Positions 1 to 35,030 of a stretch of 64,000 nucleotides of DNA are shown in pieces. A model generated the notes under the pieces. That model made no database searches, was not told the origin of the DNA, and saw nothing but the letters and a program-made list of their open reading frames with translations. The DNA comes from Lutjanus erythropterus (lineage: Eukaryota; Chordata; Actinopteri; Lutjaniformes; Lutjanidae). Positions within the stretch are counted from its first letter, which is position 1; each line of letters starts with the position of its first letter. Location of the stretch: the NCBI GenBank assembly GCA_020091685.1, contig CM034598.1, positions 20,323,745 through 20,387,744 of the forward strand. The letters are read 5' to 3'. Made by a program: the position numbers and the translations under genes.

Positions 1-2400
1 AACTTATAACTCTGAGCAGTGCCCTCTAGTGACGTTATATAATTTGAAACAGACATCTATTTTCTATTTTGTACTTTATCTCTTTATTTTATCTACTTTA
101 TCTCGTTTACAAACAGTAGCTGACAAACCCTGCGTATTCTACCTGCCATATTCTAACTGTATAATATCCCACCTCCATTTTGGTTTGATAACCACATTTG
201 AAGGATCACTTTAATATCAGCCAATATTCAGACATCAGAATTTCTTCATCAGCCTTAAAAATCCAGTATTGCTCAGGCTCTAGTGTTTGGGAATTTTCTC
301 CATCCCTCTTCCTGTATCCTAATGCAGCTTCCCTGGGCCCTGTCCAGGTTGGTGTGACCTGCCGTGGCCCGGTCTGGCCCGGTAGTGCTAATTGGTCTGT
401 TTTCTCTCCAGCTGGCTGCACAGAAGCTGCCAGTTCATCGTCACCTCTCCACCCCTGAGGAGAAGAGTACTTCCATGAACTGCATGTGTGCTCAAAGCAG
501 GCGACAGGATTGAATAACTGACTGTTTTCTCTGAGACAGAGAGACATTGTGTGGGAAAATGAGCAGAGAGAGACAGAAGAGGAGGAGGGGGCATTGTCTG
601 ACATCGAAACAGAGGGATTGAGACAAATATTCTCGGTGTACGGTGAAGATTTGGCGGAGGGGTGAGAAGGTAAAATGCCAGACAGGCTGCACAGCCTGCT
701 GATGAGCTGTGTGAGGGCAGCTTGGGGACTTAAAGGACACGACAGTGTCCAGGATTCACGATTACTATTGATTCAGAGCCAGATTAGGAGCAGACTCATC
801 ACCAGCTCGCAGACTCACAGGCTTTACTGTCTTGGATCAGTTGAAAATGCTGTCACATCATTAGACAGAAGGATGCAATCTCTTCATTTAGGACACCATA
901 CTCTGGTAGAGGAAAAGAAGCAGAATAAAAACAGTGTGACAAATGCTAACAATGCTGTTTTATATATTTATTTATTTAGTGGCCAACCATACATCAATGT
1001 CTGCCGCCGCCTGGCTTTGTGTGCTCTCAGTTGGTGGAGAAATGCTGCATTGATCAGTTTTTTTCTCCTTTTATGTCTTCACTGTAGATACTTTTGTTCC
1101 TTCTTTTCTCCTCCTGCAGCCTCACTCGCTTGTTTCATTGCCGCTGCCCTCTTCACCCTCTTTAAAATTCTCCCCCTCTCCTCCCCCCACTCCAATATCC
1201 TGTCCTTTCTCTCTTTTCTTTTGCCTTGACCAATTCTCTTCCCCTTTTCTCAGCCCCTCTCAGAGCCCACCCTCCCCTCTCCCACCTCTCTCTCACCCCT
1301 GCAACCCCCCCCCCATACGTCTTTCCCGTGTGTCTCTCCTCGCTCTGTGTTGGCAAAGTGGCAGAAGGAGGCGGTCGTAGGCCTAGCTAGCTGCATTAGC
1401 CCCATGCATTATTCATGTGCCCTGCAGTCTGTGTGGGTCTAGGTCCTTTTCACTGGTACACATGGGCCTTGTGAAAGAGCTCTGTGTGCAGGACACAGGG
1501 CCTGATGGAAGAGCTGCACAGATGGGACTACCAATTTTCTTGATTTCTGCTCCCTCTTGTAGATAAAAGGGTGAGAGTTTACTTCACAGATCAACATTCA
1601 AGTGCAAAATGAGGCGGTTTCCTTAGACGAGATCAAGAATGTTTACTCAGTGTCTCTCCTAATTCAGCAGCCAGGATTTTTACAACAAAGCATTCCCCAA
1701 GTGTGTTTTTTTCTGCCCCAAACCAGAGGCCAGCTAAGGTTTCAGCCATATCTGCCCTGATGTTCATATGAAAGACTTGTCCTCTTTTATTACTGGCCAA
1801 GATGTCTGTCTGCCTGGCAGCGTTTCTCTCACAGGCTGTCCTCTTTGCTTTTAGAGCGCGCCCCAGTAAGAACTGTTAACTGAACTGGGCGGTATGAAAT
1901 TTTAATTTAGACAACCAGACGGAGATGGAGTGCCTCGTCTCTACATCGCCATGTGCTTTTGAGGCTGCGAGAGAAAAAAAAAGGCAGAGAGGGAGAGAAA
2001 GAGCCTTGGGGACCAGAGGAGGGGCCTCTTAGAAAACCACAACCACATAACTGGCTTGGACTCACATCTGCTCTGCTTGACATACTTTGCGTGTTCACTC
2101 TGAAAACATCAACAGCTGGAAGTGTAGCTCTGTTTCTTATAAGTAGGTTAAAAAAAATCCAACGCAGATACAGCTGATACAACTTAATCAGACTTCCTTT
2201 CACGCTTCAGTCTAATTATAAACCCGCCGACCGTCGTGTGGTTATGGATCTTGTTTATGGGATTTGACAGGTCTCCCTGATAGCACTGCTCTGCTCTGCA
2301 CAGGTGGCCGCACCAGATTTGGATTGGCCCTGATGATCACGAGGACCCCCCTCCACCTCTTTTCAGCCAATCCTGGAGGGGCCGCGGAGCTGATGTCTCA
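1..2400. other. Upstream non-coding region, no gene recognised
   Basis: I see no exon or recognisable protein here; the open frames are short and have low-complexity translations. A strongly pyrimidine-rich stretch on the plus strand lies at about 1135-1345 and ends in a run of C. The region probably contains distal 5' sequence of frmpd1, which lies downstream on the same strand, but no promoter could be pinned down. Confidence 0.5.
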
Positions 2401-2454
2401 GAGGGCGAGAGGGTATTTGTGTTCTGGAGTCCTGAAGAGACAAGCCACATCACG
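2401..2454 (+). other. frmpd1: Possible 5' UTR exon end of frmpd1
   Basis: A GC-richer stretch ends at 2454 in a good donor (CACG then GTGAGT). The next strong acceptor on this strand is at 6400, four bases before the frmpd1 start codon, so these could be the ends of one 5' UTR intron. This rests only on the splice-site match and position. The 5' boundary of the exon cannot be seen, so the start given here is arbitrary. Confidence 0.22.
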
Positions 2455-2881
2455 GTGAGTCACTCTCTCGCAGTCTTTAGTTAAAATGTGGAACATTGTG
2501 TTGCTATCTTAAAATATGCACACCAGATTGGACCTCCTGAATGTGTTGATTTCCCGAAGACAGAAAGCAAGTCAAATCTTTTTCTGCCTTCTTCCAGAAG
2601 ATTACCACATGTAATTAATAGGGATATAACAATATATTGAATATCACGATAAAAAATGTCTCAATACTGGACTGTGACAATATCTACTGCAATATTACAT
2701 GATAACTATTTATTTTTTGTTTTATTTTATTATATAAATGGACTGTTACTGACTGCTGTGTTGATTCTATTTTGCATTGTTCAACAGTTTCTACATTTAC
2801 CAGAGACAATTCATGACAGCTTTTGCACATGCTTATGTCATGGCTGGCTACTTATATTTTATTTTATTAAAGGAGAAAATA

Positions 2882-3129
2882 GGGCTGCAACTAACAGTTT
2901 TTCTCATTATCGATTAATCTATTGGTCATTTTCTTGATTAACTGATTAGTTGTTTTGTCCATTGTATGTCAAATGGTCATAGAAGACTAAAGAAACCAGA
3001 AAATATTCACATTTAAGAAGCTGAAATCAAAGAATTTTGTCTTTAAAAATTACCTGAAATGATTAATTATCAAAATAGTTGGTAATTAATTTAGTACTTT
3101 ACTATTAATTTAGTAATCATTGCAGCTCT
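2882..3129. mobile_element. Miniature DNA transposon copy (GGGCTGCAACTAA family)
   Basis: The copy starts with GGGCTGCAACTAAC and ends with a matching inverted GTTGCAGCTCTA-type terminus (here ATTGCAGCTCTA). The interior is AT-rich with many ATTAAT/GATTA units. Diverged relatives sharing the termini or interior lie at 5361-5557 and 40610-40883. This is a non-autonomous element with no coding capacity. The superfamily is not certain; the termini suggest a hAT-like element. Confidence 0.6.
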
Positions 3130-5360
3130 AGAGTGAAAGCAGTACTTTAAGTTAAAAGGAAAAACAAAATATATAACAATATATAAATATATAATCTATT
3201 CAAGTTAAGGGAGGCAAGCTGTGTTTCCTGCTAGCTGTTGTTAGCTAGTTGCTATTCGCTATAACTTCTGGGAAAAACTACTGGAAAAATACGGGATATG
3301 TCCGGAAACATCAGAGACTGAGGAAAGAAAACGCTGCATGTGACTAAACGCAATTTGAATAAAACTTTAACGTTACCTTGTCCATGAACATTATTTCTGC
3401 CTGAGTCCTGTCAGGTAGATTTTCATCAGCTATGGCGGTTGTTTAAAAGTGAAGATAACAACTCCCATGATCCCATGCTACTTTGTGATGTCATCAAACT
3501 TCATCTTTTGTTCTTGTTTTAATATGAGAGAGATCCCTAGTGGCAGAATTCACATATTTTGTATGTAATATTACGACAAATATCATATTGCGGACTTTTT
3601 CTTTTATAACTACCTCCCTAGTAATTAATGTATGTTTTTTTGCCCGTACACCTGCTTAACAATCTGCTTTAGTAAGGACATAAGGTGTAAAGAGTGAGGA
3701 TACTAAACCCTTTGATCAGGTACGTAGGATGAGCACATATATAAAAATGGCTGCTGAGAGAGAGACTGAGAGAGACTGTCATCTGAGACGACTACCTGAC
3801 TCGGCAAGGACAGTGAGGGTGAGAGAGAAAGAGAGGAGAAAATAAAAGACGGAAGAGAGAAAGAAGGAGAATGACAGCAAAAAAACACCACCTGACTCAG
3901 CACTGATTGCGGAACTACGGCACACACAGCAGTCAAACATGTTTCACCGTCTAAATGATGCCGATTGACACGTCGGTTTCTGTTTCTCTCAATGATCGAA
4001 CACTTCCTCATGTGCAGATGTCAGCTACCTAGCCTCACTCATCCCTCTTCATCCACGTCAATCTGCCGCAATCCGGATAAGCGGGAGGTGCTAAAGTGAC
4101 ACCCTGACCAGTGCGGCCCGTGCAGAACAAGGGCCCCTAATCCTCTTAAAGGACAGACCTACGCTGCATTACTACTGAGTGAAGCGCGTCGTCACTGGCC
4201 TACAACCAGCGATCACATCAACAGAGATGAACTGAAACCCCAGCTATGGTTTGGTCAAAAATAAATCCTTAATTCACCACTAGATGTGAAAATAGTCTTG
4301 TTTCACAGGCTGTTTTCGTCTCACTTGTCCTCCGGCTCAGCAGGTGTGTCTTGTGCCACTGAGTGTGTCGTAGAGCAGTGCCTGTCACTTGTGCAGACCA
4401 TTAGATTATGCAAAATAAAATGACAGAAAACATCCATAAAAACCAACCAGTGATGGACTCAATCGCAGATAGCTGATATATTCTTCCAATCACATAGCAG
4501 CAGGTCATAGCTAAGGTGTTTAGGGAATTGTTTTGCGTCCACCTAAGCTCCACCCACAAAAAACTTCATAATGTTTACCAACAGAAAAAAGGTTTATGAG
4601 GACACGTATGAACTGTACACCAATGAGCTTAGGATGAGCCTGTGAAGTACAGAAAACTCAACAACAAATACTAACAAACAGATGAGTTTAAGAGGAGAAA
4701 ATTCAATAAAAGTATCCAAACTTAACATATTTAATTTCTTAAAAACAGCAATGCTGTGATCTTAACGGCTTCCTGTCCAAAACGTTAATTGCTCAATTGT
4801 GTATCGTCACAATTGTTGCAGATGTTGTAGAGGTCACACGATAATGTAAATGTGAAAAGATCATGAGAGTTTTTTCAGCATGAAATATCTTGTGACTTTA
4901 CTCACAGCAGCACTGCTTGATTACAGTGCAGTGTGCATTGTTTCCCAATAACTCAGACGTTAAAGTACAGTGAGGTAATTGCGCCGTAATGACTCTACCC
5001 CTCCTCATGTACTGGACAAAGACGAGTTTTAATTTGCCTCATATAAATGTGCGGCAGATGGCCAGAAAACTGTTTGTGCTTTTTATTAAGATCGTCACAA
5101 AAGTCTTGGCCTGCAGAGGCTTCCTCCATATTTCACAAAGCTGATCAAACTAAGCTCTCTGCAGCTGGCTGTTGAGGCCAAGATATGGATCATTTGGTTT
5201 CAGGAGCACATTCATCATTGTTAGCCATTATTGATCAGGCCTAAGTTGCTATTCTCTCTGTCCCTGCCAAAGTTTCCCTCCCTTTTCTTTGCCTCGTGGG
5301 GTCAAACAGTCCAATACAACAGATGAAGTACATCACAAGACAAGAGCAAAAACAATAGAA
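3130..5360. other. Non-coding upstream sequence of frmpd1
   Basis: No exon, RNA gene or clear repeat boundary was found. A purine-rich stretch (GAGAGA units) lies at about 3755-3870, and the rest is ordinary AT-rich non-coding sequence. If the putative 5' UTR exon at 2454 is real, this belongs to the first intron of frmpd1. Confidence 0.4.
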
Positions 5361-5557
5361 AGCTGCAACAATTAGTCAATTAATAGATTAGCTGTCAACT
5401 ATTGAATTAATTGTCAACTCTTTTGATAATTGAGTCATTGTTTTAAGTCAATTTTGAAGAAAAAATGTGAATATTTTCTGGTGTCTTTACTCCTCTATGA
5501 CAGTAAATGGAATATCTTTGATGCCACTTTGGGCTTTGTGAACAGTTTGCAGCCCTA
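5361..5557. mobile_element. Degenerate miniature DNA transposon copy
   Basis: The copy runs from AGCTGCAACAATTAG to TTTGCAGCCCTAA, an inverted pair like the one at 2882-3129. It shares an AT-rich interior and the phrase AATATTTTCTGGTGT. It is short and diverged with no coding capacity. Confidence 0.5.
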
Positions 5558-6404
5558 AAGCAATATTTGCTGAGCACAAAAGCACACTGGATATTAATTT
5601 ACTGTAATGTCACAGCTACTTCAATAAATATATATATATATATACTGAAATCTGCCATCTAAAATGTCTGTTGCTGTTACATCTGACATGAAAGACACAT
5701 GAGCATGTATAAAACTGCACCCCTTGTAGAGTATGTTTGCAGCAATAGATAATAACCCCTGTCTCGGAAATATCAGAGGCTTTACGAGCTCAATGCCAGC
5801 GCATTGATTGGCTGACAGAAACAAAACACAGTTGAGGGCAGTCGTAAGTCTTGAGATTTGGTCAGGATTCAATGCTGACCAGCTTTGCCTCCCTAGGTCT
5901 CGACTGAGCTCTCCATTCTTCATTATGTCTCCACCACTCCCCTGTTTAAAGGGCAGGCTAAGCAGAAAGTGCACAGCTGCAGAGTTGTAGCAAACATGCA
6001 GATTGTAGCAGATTTATGTTGAACTCTGTTTGAATCTGTTATTATGTGATGGTGCAGTTGTTGCTGTTGAGAATCAGGTCATTTACGCAAATGTGTGTGA
6101 CATGTGTTGTTGTTCATGCTGACGACACTCCGCCCCTCTCTTTTTCTCTCTCGGCCTGTCTTGCTTTCTGTTCACATATCTGATTATTCATCGTATTCAA
6201 GGCAGGCTACACGCTCTGAATATAAAAACAGAGCAGACGAGATGCTAATTTAGCTGGAGCACAGTTGTGCTGCTGAACGCACAGACCAACAAGACAGAGC
6301 TAAAGTCTATAAAGTCTTATTTTCTCCTTCCAAATCCTTTCATCTTCTTTCCATGTCACTCTGTTTTTTTTTATACACCTTTCTGTCTTTGTCTCTTTAG
6401 ATAA

Positions 6405-28369
<21,965 letters not shown>

Positions 28370-30425
28370 CCTGTGAACTTTTACCCACTAATAACCCACT
28401 GACTGTAGAGGCGAGACAAGATGAAACAGCACAGAGCGATATGGTGTGTACCCCCTGTGTTCTTGTACAGTAAGTGCCATGCACACCACAGCACACAAAC
28501 TTTAACCCACATTACACATACCCACATGGAAAACACATACACCAAACAACTAAAGGAAGAGAGAAAACTTCATTGCTTGGCCTCTTCTTGGACGCATATG
28601 GACTATGCATTTGTACATATGAATTTTATAATTATCTTATAATTCTCTTATTTTATGATACAATATGTGTATGTATGTAAGGATGGATTACCCATGTATG
28701 TATTTATGTATTTATTTTTACAATATTTGCACCATAGTCTGTGATGTGCAGGTCTCTGGTGGAAAAAAAAACTATGGATGTCACTGGAATTTTTATTTTA
28801 CCTTCTCTTTGAGACAGTATTATGTTATCTTTTGCTGCTTTAAAGGTTTCTCCACTCCACAAGGTGTAATCTGTAAATTGTCATTTTTCAAGTTTAGTAT
28901 AACAGTACTGACAAGATACAGAAAATATACTTTATCACACTTGCAAAAAGTTATTAACTGATTTGTTTTATATGTGCAGGGACCGCACCTTTCTAAGGAT
29001 TTAGTTTTTCAACAATACAGTCACATATTAATGGGATACAAAACTATACCATTACAAAGCAGGGAGAGCACTTTTGACTGTTACAGATTGCACCTTTTTA
29101 TGAGACACATACCCTTGTGTAAAATGTTTTTTCTACCCCTTCCCCGGTCCTGACTGACTCTTGAGTGAATGCTTCTTGGAAATACTCCCATTACCCAAAC
29201 GTATGCAGTATTATAACATTAATCTAGTTTTCATCCAAAGGACATTACATATATATTTTCTGGGAATGTGTGGGTGAGGCCCAGGGAGCAAAACAGGGGG
29301 ACCTTATTTATGTAGTTAAAAAAAAAAGTTTTTGACTCGGCACAAGCTTGACTGTTAAACTATGTCCAGATGTAGCAAAGATCCAAAGTCTTAAAAAAAA
29401 ACACTGAGCCACAACTGTTCCCCACTACGGTTTCCTCTTTGGGCACACCACCTTATTAATAACATACTGACTGACAGATGGACTGACTGCTGTATGCTGG
29501 GGTCAGAAGTGTAGATATACATTTATAGCGTTGTGTCCTATTCCGTCTTTACCTTAGTTTATGGCTATGCAAACATAAACTCCCCACTCCCCCCACATAC
29601 TGTATTCTTGTTTTTTTTTGTGCTAACATTAAAAACAACAATAGCTGCATTATGTTTGTCTGAATATAATGGGTGCTTTCTTTGTTTGGAATGTTGGCCT
29701 TTGTCTTGTTTCGGGAAAACTTACTGCATTATGGATTGCAACATTCTGCAAAGTTGCATGTTATTAGCATTTTCTGTCAATATAAAGACTCCTGTCTATA
29801 CTGATGTCTGTGAATTGTCAGTAAAAGGATTACATTGCTCGATCAGTTTGCTGATGTACAGTGTTCACTAACTAGCTCGTCCATATCACACGATGCCAAC
29901 TCATTTAATCAGCCATCCGATTTGGAGGATTTACTAGAGCCACCTACGACAACAGAAAGGTAATCAAGCCAAATCAGTCAGCAGTTGCTTATACAAAAAA
30001 TGATAAGGGGATTAGCTGAAATCAGGACTGCTTAAATGTTCAGGGACAGCTGGTGTGGAGAAAGGTAATATATTGAATTATATTGAATTTTCCAAATAGA
30101 TGACTGAAGGAATTGTCGAGGTGGCCATGCTTGGAAAAAAAAAAAGAAAATCAGTTTGGCGGCAGTGTCCATCACAGTACTAACATCAAGACATACTGTA
30201 TGTCTCAGGAGCATCTCTAGTTGTCCATCAAGCAGGCCCAAACAAGAAGAAGAGCCTGCGTCACATATTTGTTTTGTTTCTGTGTGGCAAAACTGTATCA
30301 ATCGCATTTCATTTTCAGAGAGGACAGTGTGTTTCTACATGAGCAGTCACTTTTCCATACCCACGTACAATGAAGTCGATGTACCAAGAAATGTATTGTT
30401 TGGGAATAAATTACACATTGACCTA
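28370..30425 (+). other. frmpd1: Probable 3' UTR of frmpd1
   Basis: Sequence after the stop codon is AT-rich without exons. It carries ATTTA-containing AU-rich stretches around 28700-28730. A candidate poly(A) signal AATAAA lies at 30405-30410, followed by GT-rich sequence; an earlier ATTAAA lies near 29628. Which is used cannot be decided from sequence. Confidence 0.4.
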
Positions 30426-30515
30426 AATGATGTTGAACATCTGAGTGTGTTTTGTTTACACAACAGTTATGTACTAATTCCATGAAACAACTTCCTTGGC
30501 CTTGACTATACTGAC

Positions 30516-31194
30516 TAGGGCTACACAATGAGGGTTTCTGCAGGTTACAATAAGTTAAATTTAAGATTTGTTAAGACCATTATGAATGACATATTACACA
30601 CTAACAGGGTTTGCTCTGATAAAATCTCATCAGAATACACAGTTTGCATTTTTGGTTATACATTTTTCCCCAAAACACATTTAAAAGTAAGACTGAGGTT
30701 AATATAACTTTATTGAAAAAGTAATGTTAACTTCATGATCAATCAATTTTTTAAGACCTTTCAAAATCGTGTTTAAGACATTTCGCTGATTTCTGTCACA
30801 TTTTAAAACATTTTAAGGCCTAAAATTTTAGACTTTTAAGGACCTGCAGAAATCCCGCACAGTTAATCAAAATGCTATCACAATATGGCCAAGTGCAATA
30901 TCCAAATCATCTAGGTTTTTGAGAAAGGAAAAACAAAACTGCATTATAACGAAGTACTGTAGTGCTGCAGAGATGCTCTCGACTACAAATCTTGTTCTCT
31001 TGATGTAAGAACACGTTTTATTGGTACAGATCCCAACAAATGTCACATCATCATGATTTTCATTGTGTTTTTTCAGTAAAAATTAAAATTGTGATGCAAA
31101 ATTGATCTTTCCCCATCATGAATCATATTGCAATGGTAACATCTGACAAAAAATCCCAATGTTTTGGGGTTTTTTGCCATAATGTGCAGCCCTA
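30516..31194. mobile_element. Nested miniature DNA transposons
   Basis: The outer copy begins TAGGGCTACACAATG and ends CATAATGTGCAGCCCTA, an inverted terminal pair. Inside it, close to the left end, a second unit of about 325 bp (about 30532-30856) has its own inverted ends, GGGTTTCTGCAGGTT and GACCTGCAGAAATCCC. The inner unit therefore inserted into the outer one. Neither encodes a protein. Confidence 0.6.
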
Positions 31195-31370
31195 ATATTG
31201 CCTTCTATCTGTGCAATTTGTCACTAATTTGAAAAGCCAATTGGTGTCTAATATGCAACTGTTGTCAAAGAACCTGAAGCCTTCAGCTCAGAGTGAGAGT
31301 TAGGGTTAGCTGTGTCAGCCACTGCCACACAACATAAACAAATAAAAGATGCTAACTACACTTACCATTC

Positions 31371-31560
31371 TCATTCGTGCACAACAGACTCCTCGTCTGA
31401 GTCTGGGTCTGACTGAGGCTCAAATATGTCTGGATGAATCTCTCCAGTGTTTTCTCTAATGCTAACGCTATCCAGCTTTACGTTTACTGCTCTTTCACCC
31501 GTTAGCCCAGCACAACCGGCTGTGGTTGGGATGGCACAGGGCCAGATCCAGTTTCTCATG
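31371..31560 (-). pseudogene. Short coding-like fragment, possibly from a multicopy repeat-borne gene
   Basis: A 62-codon minus-strand frame ends in an acidic segment (PDIFEPQSDPDSDEESVVHE). The FEP plus Ser/Asp/Glu composition faintly resembles N-terminal parts of multicopy fish proteins annotated as P2X7-like, but I cannot confirm that. A GTAAGT donor-like site follows in the minus orientation just after the stop. No partner exon was found. Confidence 0.2.
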
Positions 31561-33791
31561 TGTAGTAGTAGATGTGCTTCCGGCCCACTTTGATGGTTTT
31601 TAAAAAACTTTTTTTAAGTGGGAAAATTGTGTTAAATAAAATATTAATGATAGCAGAGTATTTTTACATACTGGAGGACATTCTGTCTGGAGGAGAACTT
31701 TAAATGTACCATCTGGGCCTAGCATTAAACCAAGGGGTGAATACTTAAACAACAGCAGAAAGCATGAAGATTTGAAGATACACCTCAGCAGTCTAAATAG
31801 CCTCTCAATTTGTACCGTCGCTGCACTAATACTGTTAATAAGGATTACTGTGGGATTTCTTTCCCAGCATTGAGTTGGTGTACTTCCACAAAGGCCGTGC
31901 TTATCTATTAATGTAGCACACTGAGGTCTTTTCTCTTTCTTTCATTTGGCACAAGGAATGTCTTTAAATTATTTACAAAGAGAGCCGGCCGAGTTAGAGC
32001 AGCATTTCTTCTGCTGTTATTAAAAGGCATGCTTAAATTATGAATCTGAATGAAAAAATTTAAGATTTAAGCAAATATGACTCACAGACGTTTGTGAGGT
32101 TGAAAAGAATCAGCAAGAGTGGAGAGGCTTTGTAACCACAGCAGCTCAACCCTGTCTGATCCAAAGTCCCCATGTCAGATTGCCCTTAATCTGATCATTA
32201 TCTGCAGTCTGACTTCTTGACACAGTAATCTAGAAAGTCGCACTCTGCACTGTTGCATACGTACAAAACATGGTCTGACAGAGACAATGCAGATGGAGGT
32301 GTTGAGAACTACTCTGTATTTGAGTGTTTGCACCATTCTTCATTATGATTCAATGTTACAGCTCAACTACAACAATCATTGTAATGGTGATGCTGTCTGT
32401 GTGATTGATTACACAAAAGGGATTACGGTGCGTGTTTGGGCAAGGGCAGGGCAGATATATGAGACATGTTGTTATTAAGTGTTAGTCAGAAGGAGGACTG
32501 GTACACAGGTCATAAGACACACAGAAGCCATTCAGTTTCATAATGTGTAGGTGCCTCCATTGCCTAAGTAAAACATAAATAACCTATGATGGAAAGAAAA
32601 CATTTTGAAGATGGTTAAAAGATGTTACTAAGGTATGTGTAGAAGGCACACATAAATAGTAAGTTTGCTAATGTTAGCAAAACACTAGCTAACTATCAAG
32701 CTCACGATTGATGTAGATTAGCTAGCTTGTTAGCTAGCATATTTCTAACATTATCTTTGAGGTAATGTAGATTACCTAGCTAGTAACTACGACTGGCTAA
32801 CTTAAGATGTGACTATACCTGTCTCCTACAGGTCCCCAAGCAACATCTTTTCACCATCTTCAAAGTGTTTTCTTTTCAACATTGATGAGCCTAGCACATT
32901 GCCTATCAAAACAGAGGAAACATAAAAGTTGATAGAGTTTCCAAAAGGGGCGGGACTTAGGAACAGTCAGTTTGTCAGATTTTTTTTGTGAAATAAGCTA
33001 AAACAAATTTAACACATTTATTCCCATAAACACCAACTTAAGAGACGTATTTACTGTCAACACCTTTAATTGATTGATTTGAAACATTTCACTTGGTTGC
33101 AATAATCATTATGACATTTTCATAGTGATTTAATGACTTGTGCTTCATGGAAAGTGGCAATTATAAACAGCATTATGTAATATAAGCGAGGGTGTCCCAC
33201 TTCCAAAACTCAATTCAATACAAAGTCTTATTTTCGAAAAGGAAAACCTAGGAAATCCTAAAAAAATCTCATGAAACAGTACACTGAATGGACAGTCAAA
33301 ATGAAAAGAAATAAGGAAATAGGCCAAGTGATCCATTTACATGGCAGCTTGAGCTTTTTGTGCCACTGAACATTACCCTCTGCCCCTGTCGTCTCTCAGC
33401 ACCATTACTGCTCAGTCTCCCTCTCAGTGTCCAAGCAGCATGCCTTTCCTCTTTGGGCTGTCGTACCCAGCGAGAGCTGCTGCATGGTGACTGCATCTAC
33501 TCAAGCTTGAAATCTGAGCCCATTATGTCAACAGATGTTACAGACAGAGAGGAGAGCAAGCGTGAGATAAAGATATACAAGAGTGGGCAGCAGGAGGAGA
33601 CAAATACATGTATAAAACAAGTAATATTAAAGTTTAGAAAAGAGGGGAAAATGGAGGAGTTCTGTATTCAATAAACAAACAATAACCCAAAAGTGAACAA
33701 TTCAATGATGGTCCTGAAGCTGCAATGTTTTTGTTAAAAATAACATCTTAAACAAAGGGAAGCCATTTTCTGTGGGATTATTTGTTGCTAT
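31561..33791. other. Intergenic region without recognised genes
   Basis: AT-rich sequence between frmpd1 and slc25a51 with no exon-like reading frame. An inverted motif built on TAGCTAGC units lies around 32690-32790. A TTTATT at about 33015, a poly(A) signal on the minus strand, could mark a distal slc25a51 3' end. Confidence 0.4.
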
Positions 33792-35030
33792 AGAGTTGCT
33801 CTGATAGCAGAATAAGAAAGTGTCTCTGATAGAACTAAAAATGCCAGTATTTGCAAGTACAGGGGTCTATTCACCAAACCAATACCACGTAATTTTGTAA
33901 CCTTGAAATGGGACCCTGCTACCTCTCAGAATGGCAAAGTTAAGAAGCTGTTCAACAGCATTCATTCTCTGTGTGTTTGTTCATGTTTTGCAAAAGGTTT
34001 AATCTGATTCAGGCCATACAGCAATCACTGCAATTTACATGCACAAAATATTCCATAATTTTTCCTTATTCCAAAAAAAGACAGTATTCCTTCTAGGGCT
34101 GTTTACATGCAACCATAAACACTCCATTTTGGAAAAGTGTAATGGCCGGAGCCGTTTGAGCCATTTTGCTTCTTTGCAACAATCTAGGTTTTTTTTTTCT
34201 CCTAGGGTTCCCTCGCAGCCCAGTTCATGGAGCACCTGCTGAAGCTGTGACTGTGGCCCTGCAAGTCACTCCCACCATCCTCACTGCCCCTTTCCTGTCC
34301 TAACTCCAGCTGTCCTTACAGTACAATAACAAGGCCTCAAAAAATAATTTTAGAAAGAAAGTTTTCTACTGGTGGCACACTTGACTATGTAAACACAGCC
34401 TCCCTTTTTCAATCACTCCGTGACCATGAAAAAATATTAACAATATTTGCATAGATCCAAAAGCTTGTTGATATTCTAGTCTTTCATAAAGTTTAAAAGG
34501 GGGTGTGTTTCTCCTTACGACCAGAACAGAGGGCTTTTCTTTCGTGTTGGCTAGTTGGTTTGTTTATAATGCAGAGCCAAACAGGAAGTCAGGTGTTTCA
34601 AACTGCGGTAAAAACAACAAATGAGAAGCATATTCTCATTGCGCTGCATGCATGTCCAAAGGATGCTTCTAAAACCAGAATAACACCGGCGTGTCCCACA
34701 CATCTTATCTGGAAACTGCTCTGTTCAGAATAAGGCATAATTCAGAATATCCAAATGGAATATGCTGTTTACAGACCTGTATAAAAATTCAGAATATTGT
34801 CATATTCTGAATAATAGTGGAAAATTAGTGTGCATGTAAACGTAGCCAATAATATCAATTATATCAAATCCAAGGTTACTAGTATGCAGCTGTTAATTTT
34901 TTTTTTCTTCAATGCAATGGTATTGGATCTGAACTCAGTACCAGCCGATGTGCAAAGTTTAGGTGTCAGAATCTGTATTGGAAAGGAAGACATGGTATCA
35001 GAACATTATATCTGTTGCAACATAAGTCTA
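33792..35030. mobile_element. Nested DNA transposon remnants
   Basis: The outer copy is related to the one at 22050-22945. Shared diverged phrases include GCAAGTACA, CCAATACCACGTAAT and, at the right end, GTGTCAGAATCTGTATTGG with GGTATCAGAAC. It is interrupted by a second element at about 34033-34841, whose inverted ends read TTTACATGCACAAAATATTCC and GTGTGCATGTAAACG. No coding sequence is recognisable in either. Confidence 0.5.

Noticed and set aside
2264-2458. 64-codon plus-strand frame ending at a GTGAGT donor, as a coding first exon of frmpd1
   Set aside because: The conserved start of FRMPD1 is at 6405 (MEEKERC..., like human MEELE...), and the upstream frame has no similarity to it; at most it is untranslated.
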